Shown: in pieces, positions 51,482-61,453 of the stretch | Numbering within the stretch: the stretch's first letter is position 1 | Layout: each line of letters starts with the position of its first letter | Assembly: GCF_004000605.1 (NCBI RefSeq) | Contig: NZ_CP018911.1 | Coordinates: forward strand, 2,647,001-2,711,000 | Length of the DNA: 64,000 nucleotides | Reading direction: 5' to 3' | From: Glycocaulis alkaliphilus | GTDB lineage: Bacteria > Pseudomonadota > Alphaproteobacteria > Caulobacterales > Maricaulaceae | Notes under the pieces: model-generated | What the model saw: only the letters and a program-made list of their open reading frames with translations | What the model was told of the DNA's origin: nothing | Databases searched by the model: none | Program-made: the position numbers and the translations under genes

Positions 51482-53216
51482 ACGCGTCCTTACTGCGCTT
51501 TGCCTGGCGGGCGCACTGGCTGCTCCGGCATCTGGCGAAGAGCGGCCCAACATATTGCTCGTCATTCTCGATGATATCGGGTTCACCGATCTGGGTGCCT
51601 ATGGCAGCGAGATATCAACGCCCCACATGGACGCGCTGGCGGCGCGCGGCGCGCAGTTCACCAATTTTCACGTCGCGCCCACCTGTGCGCCGACGCGTGC
51701 CATGCTGTTGACCGGCGCAGACAGTCACCGTACCGGCATCCCCACCCTCGAACACATGGTCATCCCCGAATATCAGGGCCAGTTCGGCCATGAGGGCGAG
51801 CTCAATACCGCTGTGGCCACCATTGCCGAGCATTTGCAGGCGGCGGGCTATCAGGCCTTCATCACCGGCAAATGGCATCTGGGACGTTCACCCACCGCCC
51901 TGCCCGCCGCACGTGGCTTTGACCGCAGCTTCATTCTGGACTCGTCTGGCGCCGATAACTGGGAGCACCGCACCTATCTGCCTCACTACACTCACGCCGA
52001 ATGGTGGGAGGATTTCGAACCCGTCCACGAACTGCCCGACAATTTCTATTCGTCCGAGTTTCTGACCGACCGGCTGATCGCCTATATTGATGACCGGGAC
52101 GTGAACCGCCCCTTCCTGGCCGTGCTGTCGCTACAGGCCAACCACATCCCCCTGCAGGCCCCACGCGAATTCACCGAGCGCTATGCGGGCCGCTATGACG
52201 AGGGCTGGGACGTGCTGCGCGAGGAACGCCGCAGCGCCGCCATCGCGCGCGGGCTGGTGCCTGAAAGTACGCAGCTGGCAGAGCAGCCGCCGGGATTACG
52301 CGACTGGGAGGGGCTGTCCCGGCGCGAGCGCGAGTTTGCCATTGCCAGCCGCGAAGTGGCCGCCGGCATGCTGGAAGCGGCAGACCATCATGTCGGACGG
52401 CTTCTGGACTGGCTGGAGGCGCAAGGCCAGCTGGAGAACACGCTGGTCATCGTGCTGTCTGACAATGGCCCGGAATATAACCACCCCACCGATAACCGCG
52501 CCTTTGCCATGTGGCTCGCCGTGCAGGGCTATTCACGCAATCCGGAAAATCTCGGCGAACAGGGCACCTACGCCTTTATCGGCCCGGAATGGGCAACCGC
52601 CTCCGCCTCGCCGCTCTCTTTGTTCAAGTTCCATGCAGGCGAAGGCGGCGTACGCGTGCCCCTTATCGTCGCAGGGCCGGGGGTTGAGACCCTTGGCCTT
52701 GTCTCCGGCTTCAGCTTTGTCACCGACATCGCCCCGACCCTGCTGGACATGGCAGGCGCCCGTCCGCTTGTCGGGCGTGAACCCATAACGGGCCGCTCGC
52801 TCATGCCGGTGCTGAGCGGGCAGTCGGACACGGTCTATGGTCCGGACGACGCGGTGGGCCTTGAAATGTCGGGCATGTCGGCCCTCTGGCGCGGCGACTG
52901 GAAGCTGGCACGCAGCATGCCGCCTTTCGGCGATGAGCAATGGCGGCTCTTCAACCTGGCCACTGATCCGGGTGAGGCTCACGATCTTGCAGGCTCGGAG
53001 CCTGAAATCCTGGCGTCGATGATGGAGGCCTATGCCGCCTATGAGGCGCGTGTGGGCGTGATCCCGGTGCCAGAGGGCTTCAATGCCGCCGAACGCATTG
53101 CGGCGCTGGGCTGGAAAGCCTTCCTTGACCAGCACGGGCTGATGCTCGCCGGTATCGGCCTTCTTTTCGTGATGCTGCTGGGGGGCGGCCTCATTCTGCT
53201 GACCCGCCAGCGCTGA
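51462..53216 (+). CDS. Formylglycine-dependent sulfatase (2), C-terminally anchored
   Basis: A 584-residue sulfatase with a signal peptide (cut near ASGEE, residue 24), the metal block ILLVILDDIGFTD, the formylglycine motif CAPTR (Cys75), GKWHLG and LSDNGPEY. The C-terminal HGLMLAGIGLLFVMLLGGGLIL is a membrane helix followed by TRQR, so the enzyme is tethered on the periplasmic face. The start at 51462 overlaps the first sulfatase gene by 20 bases, and GAGG lies about 10 bases upstream. It is a paralogue of sulfatase 1 but has a different anchoring mode. It ends at a hairpin shared with the FGE gene. Confidence 0.92.
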   Translation: MFTGPIKRVLTALCLAGALAAPASGEERPNILLVILDDIGFTDLGAYGSEISTPHMDALAARGAQFTNFHVAPTCAPTRAMLLTGADSHRTGIPTLEHMVIPEYQGQFGHEGELNTAVATIAEHLQAAGYQAFITGKWHLGRSPTALPAARGFDRSFILDSSGADNWEHRTYLPHYTHAEWWEDFEPVHELPDNFYSSEFLTDRLIAYIDDRDVNRPFLAVLSLQANHIPLQAPREFTERYAGRYDEGWDVLREERRSAAIARGLVPESTQLAEQPPGLRDWEGLSRREREFAIASREVAAGMLEAADHHVGRLLDWLEAQGQLENTLVIVLSDNGPEYNHPTDNRAFAMWLAVQGYSRNPENLGEQGTYAFIGPEWATASASPLSLFKFHAGEGGVRVPLIVAGPGVETLGLVSGFSFVTDIAPTLLDMAGARPLVGREPITGRSLMPVLSGQSDTVYGPDDAVGLEMSGMSALWRGDWKLARSMPPFGDEQWRLFNLATDPGEAHDLAGSEPEILASMMEAYAAYEARVGVIPVPEGFNAAERIAALGWKAFLDQHGLMLAGIGLLFVMLLGGGLILLTRQR

Positions 53217-53228
53217 ACGGGAAAATGG

Positions 53229-53258
53229 CCCCGGATACGCATTTCATGCGTTCCGGGG
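53229..53258. terminator. Bidirectional terminator between sulfatase and FGE genes
   Basis: CCCCGGA-T-ACGCAT (53229-53242) pairs with ATGCGT-TCCGGGG (53246-53258) around a TTC loop with one bulged base, followed by TTTC and later TTAAAA. It lies between convergent genes. Confidence 0.65.
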
Positions 53259-53329
53259 TTTCACCCTTAAAATACATCTGCCTTGAACTCCCGGCCTGCG
53301 CAGCAGAGCCGGGACCTGGCGCAAAGAAT

Positions 53330-54256
53330 CTAGTCCGGCGCTGGTCCGCGCCAGATCGTGCGGAAGCCCAGATGCTCGGTGGAAAAGCGCTCATCGCCCG
53401 GCTGGCGCGCCGCCGGGCGGTAGCGGTGGCAATAGCTGTCCGAGCACAGGAATGACCCGCCCTTGATGACGCGGAAGCCCGGCTGCTCCCATTCGTCCTG
53501 CGTCCATTCCCAGACATTGCCCGCCATGTCGTAGAGCCCGTACCCGTTGGGCGCATAGCAGCCGACCGGCGCAAGCCCGGCATGACCGTCCGCGCCGCTA
53601 TCCTGCACCGGAAACGCGCCCTGCCAGTGATTGGCCATATAGGCCCCGTCCGGGCGCATCTCGTCGCCCCAGACATAAAGCGCACCATCAATGCCGCCGC
53701 GCGCGGCATGTTCCCATTCAGCCTCGCGGGGCAGATCGTGGCCGCGCCAGCGCGCATAGGCCAGCGCATCCTCATAGGCGATCTGTACGACCGGCCAGCT
53801 ATCCCGGCCCTCAATCGTGCTGGAGCGCCCTTGCGGATGACGCCAGCTCGCGCGCGGATCAAACCGCCACCAGGTGCGTATGTCCGACCAGTCGCGCACC
53901 TGCACGCCGGGGCCGAACACCCCGCCCCCGCCCGCATCCGGGCCTTCGCGCTCAGCCAGCGTCACATAGCCCGTCGCCTCCACGAAGGCGGCGAACTCGC
54001 CATTGGTGACCTCGTGAATGCCGATCCAGAACCCATCCACGTCGGCGCTACGCACCGGGCGCTCCTCGGGGAAAAAATCCTCCGATCCCAGCTGGACGGT
54101 GCCAGCCGGCACCCAGATCATGCCCGATGCCGGCGCGGCGGGGTCTGGAAGCGTCACAGGCAGGCAGGCCTCGATAGCCGGTTCGTCGCTGCAAGCGGCA
54201 AGGCCCGCCATCCCGGACAGCAGCGCTGCCAGTGCCAACCGATTGTTTGCCATCAT
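53330..54256 (-). CDS. Formylglycine-generating enzyme (sulfatase-modifying factor), lipoprotein form
   Basis: A 308-residue protein with lipoprotein signal peptide (lipobox LAAC, Cys22). Next come the FGE/SUMF1 blocks MIWVPAGTVQLGS, EVTNGEFAAFVEATGYVT, SWPVVQIAYEDALAYARWRG and LPREAEWEHAARGG. The copper-binding catalytic pair is in GGSFLCSDSYCHRYR (Cys271 and Cys276), with NVWEWTQDE before it. FGEs convert the CxPxR Cys of sulfatases to formylglycine with O2. Export with a lipid anchor means it would act outside the cytoplasm, as in the eukaryotic ER, on sulfatases translocated unfolded. It is convergent with the sulfatase genes. Confidence 0.92.
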   Translation of the reverse strand: MMANNRLALAALLSGMAGLAACSDEPAIEACLPVTLPDPAAPASGMIWVPAGTVQLGSEDFFPEERPVRSADVDGFWIGIHEVTNGEFAAFVEATGYVTLAEREGPDAGGGGVFGPGVQVRDWSDIRTWWRFDPRASWRHPQGRSSTIEGRDSWPVVQIAYEDALAYARWRGHDLPREAEWEHAARGGIDGALYVWGDEMRPDGAYMANHWQGAFPVQDSGADGHAGLAPVGCYAPNGYGLYDMAGNVWEWTQDEWEQPGFRVIKGGSFLCSDSYCHRYRPAARQPGDERFSTEHLGFRTIWRGPAPD

Positions 54257-54405
54257 GAAATCCCCTCAACGCCCGTCAGTGCGAATTGCGAGCCAATCGC
54301 AATCTATAAAGAAATTCTCTACTTCGCGCGTGCAGCATAAACCCGGACTATACCGCCAATCAGGATAATCGATTTAATTTCGCACGCCCCGCTTGATAGA
54401 GATAG

Positions 54406-56661
<2,256 letters not shown>

Positions 56662-56687
56662 GAGAGCCAGGTCTGACCAAATGCCAG

Positions 56688-56724
56688 CGCCCGGATGCTC
56701 ACCCGCATCCGGGCGTTTCTTTTT
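56688..56724 (+). terminator. Rho-independent terminator of katG
   Basis: CGCCCGGATGC (56688-56698) and GCATCCGGGCG (56705-56715) form an 11-bp perfect stem with a 6-base loop, followed directly by TTTCTTTTT. This is the clearest intrinsic terminator in the window. Confidence 0.93.
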
Positions 56725-56816
56725 ACGGTCGAAGGCTTGATCCATGCCAAGGCTCCGATAGCGTCACGGCAAGGGCGCGGTTTAAAAAGCGCCCATCCAT
56801 CAGGGAGCCGGTATCC

Positions 56817-58274
56817 ATGACATTTCCGAAAAAGGGCCGCGCCGCAGACGCGCTTCTGGCCGAGCTGGAAGCGCGCAAGGCCAATGATGTGCGCTGGCAG
56901 GAGGGGCGCGTCTTTGCCTATATCTACGATGCCGGCGCCGAGGCCATGGATGTCGTGAAGAAAGCCTATTCGGCCTTCCTGACCGAGAACGGTATCGACC
57001 CCACCTCCTTCCCCTCCGCGCTGGAGCTGGAACGCGATGTCATCGCCATGGCGCTGGACCTGCAGAACGCGCCGCCCGGCGCCAAGGGCAGCTTCACCAC
57101 GGGCGGCACTGAAAGCATATTGCTGTCGGTAAAAACCGCGCGCGATCATGCCCGCGCCACGAAACCCCACATCACCGCGCCAGAGCTTGTCCTGCCGGAA
57201 ACCGCCCACCCCGCCTTCTTCAAGGCGTGTGCCTATTTCGACGTGAAGCCGGTCATCACCCCGGTCGATCCGGAGAGCTTCACCGCCCTGCCGGGTGCCA
57301 TGGCGAAGGCGATAACAGACCAGACAATAATGCTGGTCGGATCAGCCCCCTCCTATGCGCACGGTGTTATCGATCCGATTGCCGCCATCGGCCAAATGGC
57401 GCTGAAAGCGGGCGTGCTCTTCCATGTCGATTGCTGTGTCGGCGGCATGTATCTGCCCTTCATCCGCAAGCTGGGCGCGGATGTAGAGGCCTTCGATCTC
57501 TCCACGCCCGGGGTCACCCAGATGTCGCTGGACTTCCATAAATGGGGCTATGCCGCCAAGGGCGCATCCAGCGTGCTCTATGCAAATGGCGAGCTTCGCA
57601 AATACCAGATTTTCGCCTGGTCGGGCTGGACCGGATATACAATCGTCAACCCCACCATCCAGTCAGGCCGCTCTGCCGGACCCATTGCGGGTGCTTGGGC
57701 CGCGCTCAACTTCATCGGCGAGGATGGCTATCTGCGTCTTGCCAGGATCACGCAGGACGCCTCGGCAAAAATGTGCGCGGCCATCCGGGAGATCGAGGGT
57801 CTGAAACTGCTGGGTAATCCACCGGGTAATCTTCTGGCGTTTGCGGCTGAAGGCTTTGACATATTTGCGCTGGCCGACGCGATGAAGGCCAAGGGCTGGT
57901 TCCTGCAGGCCCAGTTCGCGCATGGCCCCTCCCCGGCCAATCTGCACGTCTCCGTCGGCCCCGCCAACGCGCCCCATATCGATGCCATGCTGGACGATCT
58001 GCGCGCCGAGACCGCACGGCTGCGTGCCGATCCGCAATATCGCGTCGCCACGCCTTCTGAAGACGAGATCGCCGCCATCACGGCGATGGAACCTGCTGAC
58101 CTTCTGGACGCCATGGAGAGCATGTTCACCGGCGGCACGGGCGGCATGCCGGACGAGATGCGGCCCATCAACACGCTGATGGATGCCATGCCGTTCGAGG
58201 CGCGCGACCGGATATTGAAGGAGTATATCAACCGGCTTTACGCCAAGCCTGCCGGCGCCGCAGCGGACACATGA
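56817..58274 (+). CDS. PLP-dependent lyase, sphingosine-1-phosphate lyase type
   Basis: A 485-residue fold-type I PLP enzyme. TTGGTESILLSVK binds the phosphate, FHVDCCVGGMYLPF carries the Asp that bonds pyridine N, and SLDFHKWGYAAKGASSVLY has the Schiff-base Lys242. The RPGG-like block is GRSAGPIAGAWAAL. This order and the KWGYAAKG motif match sphingosine-1-phosphate lyases rather than glutamate decarboxylases. It has no N-terminal membrane helix. It may degrade phosphorylated long-chain bases, fitting sphingolipid-containing alphaproteobacteria. AGGGAG precedes ATG. It lies between katG and the PEPC-like gene with no operon partner obvious. Confidence 0.85.
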   Translation: MTFPKKGRAADALLAELEARKANDVRWQEGRVFAYIYDAGAEAMDVVKKAYSAFLTENGIDPTSFPSALELERDVIAMALDLQNAPPGAKGSFTTGGTESILLSVKTARDHARATKPHITAPELVLPETAHPAFFKACAYFDVKPVITPVDPESFTALPGAMAKAITDQTIMLVGSAPSYAHGVIDPIAAIGQMALKAGVLFHVDCCVGGMYLPFIRKLGADVEAFDLSTPGVTQMSLDFHKWGYAAKGASSVLYANGELRKYQIFAWSGWTGYTIVNPTIQSGRSAGPIAGAWAALNFIGEDGYLRLARITQDASAKMCAAIREIEGLKLLGNPPGNLLAFAAEGFDIFALADAMKAKGWFLQAQFAHGPSPANLHVSVGPANAPHIDAMLDDLRAETARLRADPQYRVATPSEDEIAAITAMEPADLLDAMESMFTGGTGGMPDEMRPINTLMDAMPFEARDRILKEYINRLYAKPAGAAADT

Positions 58275-58332
58275 CGCAGCGCAGCATCTCCGCTAGCCTG
58301 CCTTCCTGATCACCGCAGCAGAAGACGCCCCC

Positions 58333-61140
58333 ATGACCAGCAGCCCGGACTACCCTGACATGCGCCTGCCCGGCACACCCGGCGCGCTTGCCGCCTACTG
58401 CCTAGACGCGCTCAAAGGCGGCTGGGGTGAGGACTGGGATACACCTCTGAAGAACGCGGTGGGCGACCTCGCCAACGAGATATTCTCCGGCCTGCATCGC
58501 GGCGCGGTGTCGGTCGAAGGGCTGGGCGCGCTCGTCCGCGAACTGGCAGACCAGGGCCTGACAGGCCGTGCAGACGCCTTGCGGGCACTGCATGCTGACG
58601 GGCTTTCCGGCGCGGCGCTGGAAGCACTCAAGGCGCGTCTGGACACGCTGGCAGCCCAGGGCTTTGATGCCTTTGCGGACGCCGTGACCCGGCGTAAGGC
58701 CGGTATCGTATTTACCGCCCACCCGACCTTTGCGCTGTCAAAAGCCATGCGGCTGGCCCTCGCCAACGCGGCGGTTGATGGCGCGCCGGCCAATGGAGAG
58801 CGGCTGGAGCACGGTCCGGACAGTGACATCTCGCTTGTCAGCGAACATGGCGAGGTGAAAGAGGCAATCTCCCGCGCACGCGGCGCGCTGGCGCAGCTCG
58901 ATGCGCTGATCCTGGGCACCGCCCGCCGCCACTTCCCTGATCGCTGGCACACGCTAAAGCCCGGCCTCATCTCGCTGGCGAGCTGGGTCGGCTATGATCT
59001 TGATGGCCGCACCGATATTCACTGGGGCCGCTCGATCGCCTTCCGGCTGGAGGAGAAGGCCATCCAGCTGGAGCGTTACGCCGCCCTGGCCGCCGAGGCC
59101 GGTGCGGGTGACATGGCCACACGTCTGGAGCGGGCTGGCGCGCTGACGCGCGAGCATGCGGCGCTTTTCGAGGGCAATCTGGATAATCCCGCCACAGTCG
59201 TCCACGCAGCCAACGCGCTGACAGCGCCGCATACCGGCAGGCTGGTATCACTCACTGCGCTGATTGCAGAGCTTGGCGAGGCCATTGAAGGCGCATCAGA
59301 CGAGAACAAGCCAGCCCTCGCGGCCCTGCGCGCCGAAATGGCATCAGCCGGGCTTGGCGCTGCTCATATCCATCTGCGCATCAATGCAGCCCAGCTGAAA
59401 AGCGCGGTAAGGGCCGATCTGGGCCTTGAGCAGGACGAGGAGGATTTCGGCCGCCTCGCCCTCGCCCGCGCCGCCGAGCGCGCCCAGAGCGCGGAGTTGC
59501 ACGCGGTCAGCTTTGCCTCCGTATTCCTTGAGCAGATGACCGCACGCCGCCAGTTCATGATGTGCGCGCAATTCCTCAAGCATATCGACGCCGACACGCC
59601 GATCCGCTTCCTGCTGGCCGAATGCGAGACACCCGCCACCGTTATGGGCGCGGTCTATCTGGCGCGGCTCTACGGCGTCGCAGACAAGGTGGACATCTCA
59701 CCCCTGTTCGAGACACCCGACGCGCTGGAGCGCGGCGGACGCCTGATGGACCGGCTTATCAGCGAGCCGGCCTATCGTGACTATGTTCAGACGCGCGGGC
59801 GGCTATCCATACAGCTCGGCTTTTCCGATGCAGGCCGGTTCATGGGACAGGCGGGCGCAGAGCTGGCCATTGAACGCCTGCACATACTCGTCGCGCGCGC
59901 ACTGGCGCGCCACGGCGTGAAGAATATCGAGATCGTCGTCTTCAACACGCACGGCGAGTCCATGGGACGCGGCGCCCATCCGGGCAGCCTGATCCAGCGG
60001 CTGGACCATTTGCTGACGCCATGGGCCCGCTCACGCTTCAAAGCCGCAGGCGTGCCGCTGGTCCATGAGACCAGCTATCAGGGCGGGGACGGGTTTCTCC
60101 ATTTCGCCCGGCAGGAACTGGCAGACTCGGTTGTCCTGCAGACGGCCCTCCACGCGCTGGATATTCCCGACGGCAACAAGGCCGACCCGTTCTATGCCGA
60201 GATCGACTACACTTGGGACATCTACCGGGCGCTGAAAAGCTGGCAGGAAGACCTGTTCGCCAATACCGATTACCGCAATGCGATCACGGCGTTTGCACCG
60301 AACATGCTGGTCAAGTCCGGCTCGCGAAAGGCCAAGCGGCCCGGCGCGCCTGGGCAGGCGCTCGACCTCTCCATGCTGCGCGCCATTCCCCACAATGCCG
60401 CCCTGCAGCAGCTCGCCATCCCTGTGAATGTGTCTGGCGGGATCGGGGCATCCACCCAGTCCGAACCCGAACGCATGGCTGATCTCATCACGCGCTCACC
60501 GCGCATGGCCAACCTGATCGCCATGGTGATGCGCGCGCGCACCCTGACCAGCCTCAGCGCGCTGCGCGGCTATGCGCGCCTGTTTGATGCCAGCGAATGG
60601 ACCGGGCGCGCCGCCTGGGCGCGCTCGCCCGCCATGCAACGTGCGTTTCTGGATCTTGCCGGCAGGCTCTCGGACCAGTCCCGTCATACCGCTCTGGTGC
60701 GGCTGGCCAATCATCTCTCTGCCGATCTGATGAAGTTTGACCAGCTGATCGCCGGACATGACTGGCGCGAGGATCCCGACCGTTATGCGGTCGAGGCGCT
60801 GCACGCCGTGCGGCAGGCGCTGATCATGCAGGCTTTTCTCATCATATCGCGCCTTCCGGGCTTCTCGCCGCGCCACGACCTCACGCGCGCAGACCTGATC
60901 GATCTGGTGCTGGCCTTGCGCATTCCCGAAGCCGTGGCCGCACTGGACGAGATATTCCCCGAGGCCAGCGAGGCACTCAGCGCGCTCGACGCCATTGAGG
61001 AGCCGAGCACGACTGATTCACCGGCTTTGCGGGGCTATCCCGAGATTCAGGCGCGTATCATTCGTCCGCTGGAGCAGCTCTACCCCCTGATGACGCAAGT
61101 GAGCGTGGCCATCAGCCATTATCACCGCGCCATCGGGTAG
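58333..61140 (+). CDS. Divergent phosphoenolpyruvate-carboxylase-family protein
   Basis: A 935-residue protein of full PEPC length with the family layout. The first catalytic block is FTAHPTFALS (His130) where normal enzymes have TAHPTE, so the Glu is Phe. The second is LGFSDAGRFMG instead of GYSDSxKDAG, with Lys replaced by Arg. The third, FNTHGESMGRGAHPGS, replaces the F-HGRGGxxGRGG loop and lacks its first Arg-Gly-Gly. His130 and the GRG part remain. It may be catalytically altered, or belong to a little-studied PEPC clade. It is named PEP carboxylase only by overall family. The ribosome-binding site is weak. Confidence 0.8.
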   Translation: MTSSPDYPDMRLPGTPGALAAYCLDALKGGWGEDWDTPLKNAVGDLANEIFSGLHRGAVSVEGLGALVRELADQGLTGRADALRALHADGLSGAALEALKARLDTLAAQGFDAFADAVTRRKAGIVFTAHPTFALSKAMRLALANAAVDGAPANGERLEHGPDSDISLVSEHGEVKEAISRARGALAQLDALILGTARRHFPDRWHTLKPGLISLASWVGYDLDGRTDIHWGRSIAFRLEEKAIQLERYAALAAEAGAGDMATRLERAGALTREHAALFEGNLDNPATVVHAANALTAPHTGRLVSLTALIAELGEAIEGASDENKPALAALRAEMASAGLGAAHIHLRINAAQLKSAVRADLGLEQDEEDFGRLALARAAERAQSAELHAVSFASVFLEQMTARRQFMMCAQFLKHIDADTPIRFLLAECETPATVMGAVYLARLYGVADKVDISPLFETPDALERGGRLMDRLISEPAYRDYVQTRGRLSIQLGFSDAGRFMGQAGAELAIERLHILVARALARHGVKNIEIVVFNTHGESMGRGAHPGSLIQRLDHLLTPWARSRFKAAGVPLVHETSYQGGDGFLHFARQELADSVVLQTALHALDIPDGNKADPFYAEIDYTWDIYRALKSWQEDLFANTDYRNAITAFAPNMLVKSGSRKAKRPGAPGQALDLSMLRAIPHNAALQQLAIPVNVSGGIGASTQSEPERMADLITRSPRMANLIAMVMRARTLTSLSALRGYARLFDASEWTGRAAWARSPAMQRAFLDLAGRLSDQSRHTALVRLANHLSADLMKFDQLIAGHDWREDPDRYAVEALHAVRQALIMQAFLIISRLPGFSPRHDLTRADLIDLVLALRIPEAVAALDEIFPEASEALSALDAIEEPSTTDSPALRGYPEIQARIIRPLEQLYPLMTQVSVAISHYHRAIG

Positions 61141-61154
61141 AGCGGCTGGAACTC

Positions 61155-61310
61155 CTACCGCCCCTCGGTTTCGATACGCAGGGTCTCGTCGCCGATATTG
61201 ATTTCCATCGTGTTGGTCCGGCTATCGCGCCACATCGCATAGCCGACCGCGCCGATGACAATCAGCAAAACCGCTACGCCTGCATAAACCAGCTTCTGGT
61301 TGGAACGCAT
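61155..61310 (-). CDS. 51-residue single-pass membrane protein
   Basis: A 51-residue protein: basic start MRSNQKL, one membrane helix (about 8-26), then a polar periplasmic tail ending INIGDETLRIETEGR. AGGAG lies 8 bases before ATG, which strongly supports translation. It is convergent with the PEPC-like gene and downstream of the trimeric autotransporter on the same strand. Its function is unknown. Confidence 0.7.
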   Translation of the reverse strand: MRSNQKLVYAGVAVLLIVIGAVGYAMWRDSRTNTMEINIGDETLRIETEGR

Positions 61311-61399
61311 GAGCTTACTCCTTTTCATACCCCGCCTTGGGGAGTGTGAAAGGAGAAACGCTCCGAGAGACAGCCGGTTCCAGGGGCTGCAGACAAGCG

Positions 61400-61427
61400 A
61401 AGGGCCGGAGTGGTGGCTCCGGCCCTT
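61400..61427 (-). terminator. Terminator downstream of trimeric autotransporter
   Basis: AAGGGCCGGAG (61400-61410) and CTCCGGCCCTT (61417-61427) form an 11-bp perfect stem with a 6-base loop. On the minus strand the stem is followed by TTCGCTTG, a modest T-rich tail, about 25 bases past the stop of the adhesin gene. Confidence 0.75.
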
Positions 61428-61453
61428 CCCTCCTCAACGCAAGACCGGAAGCC

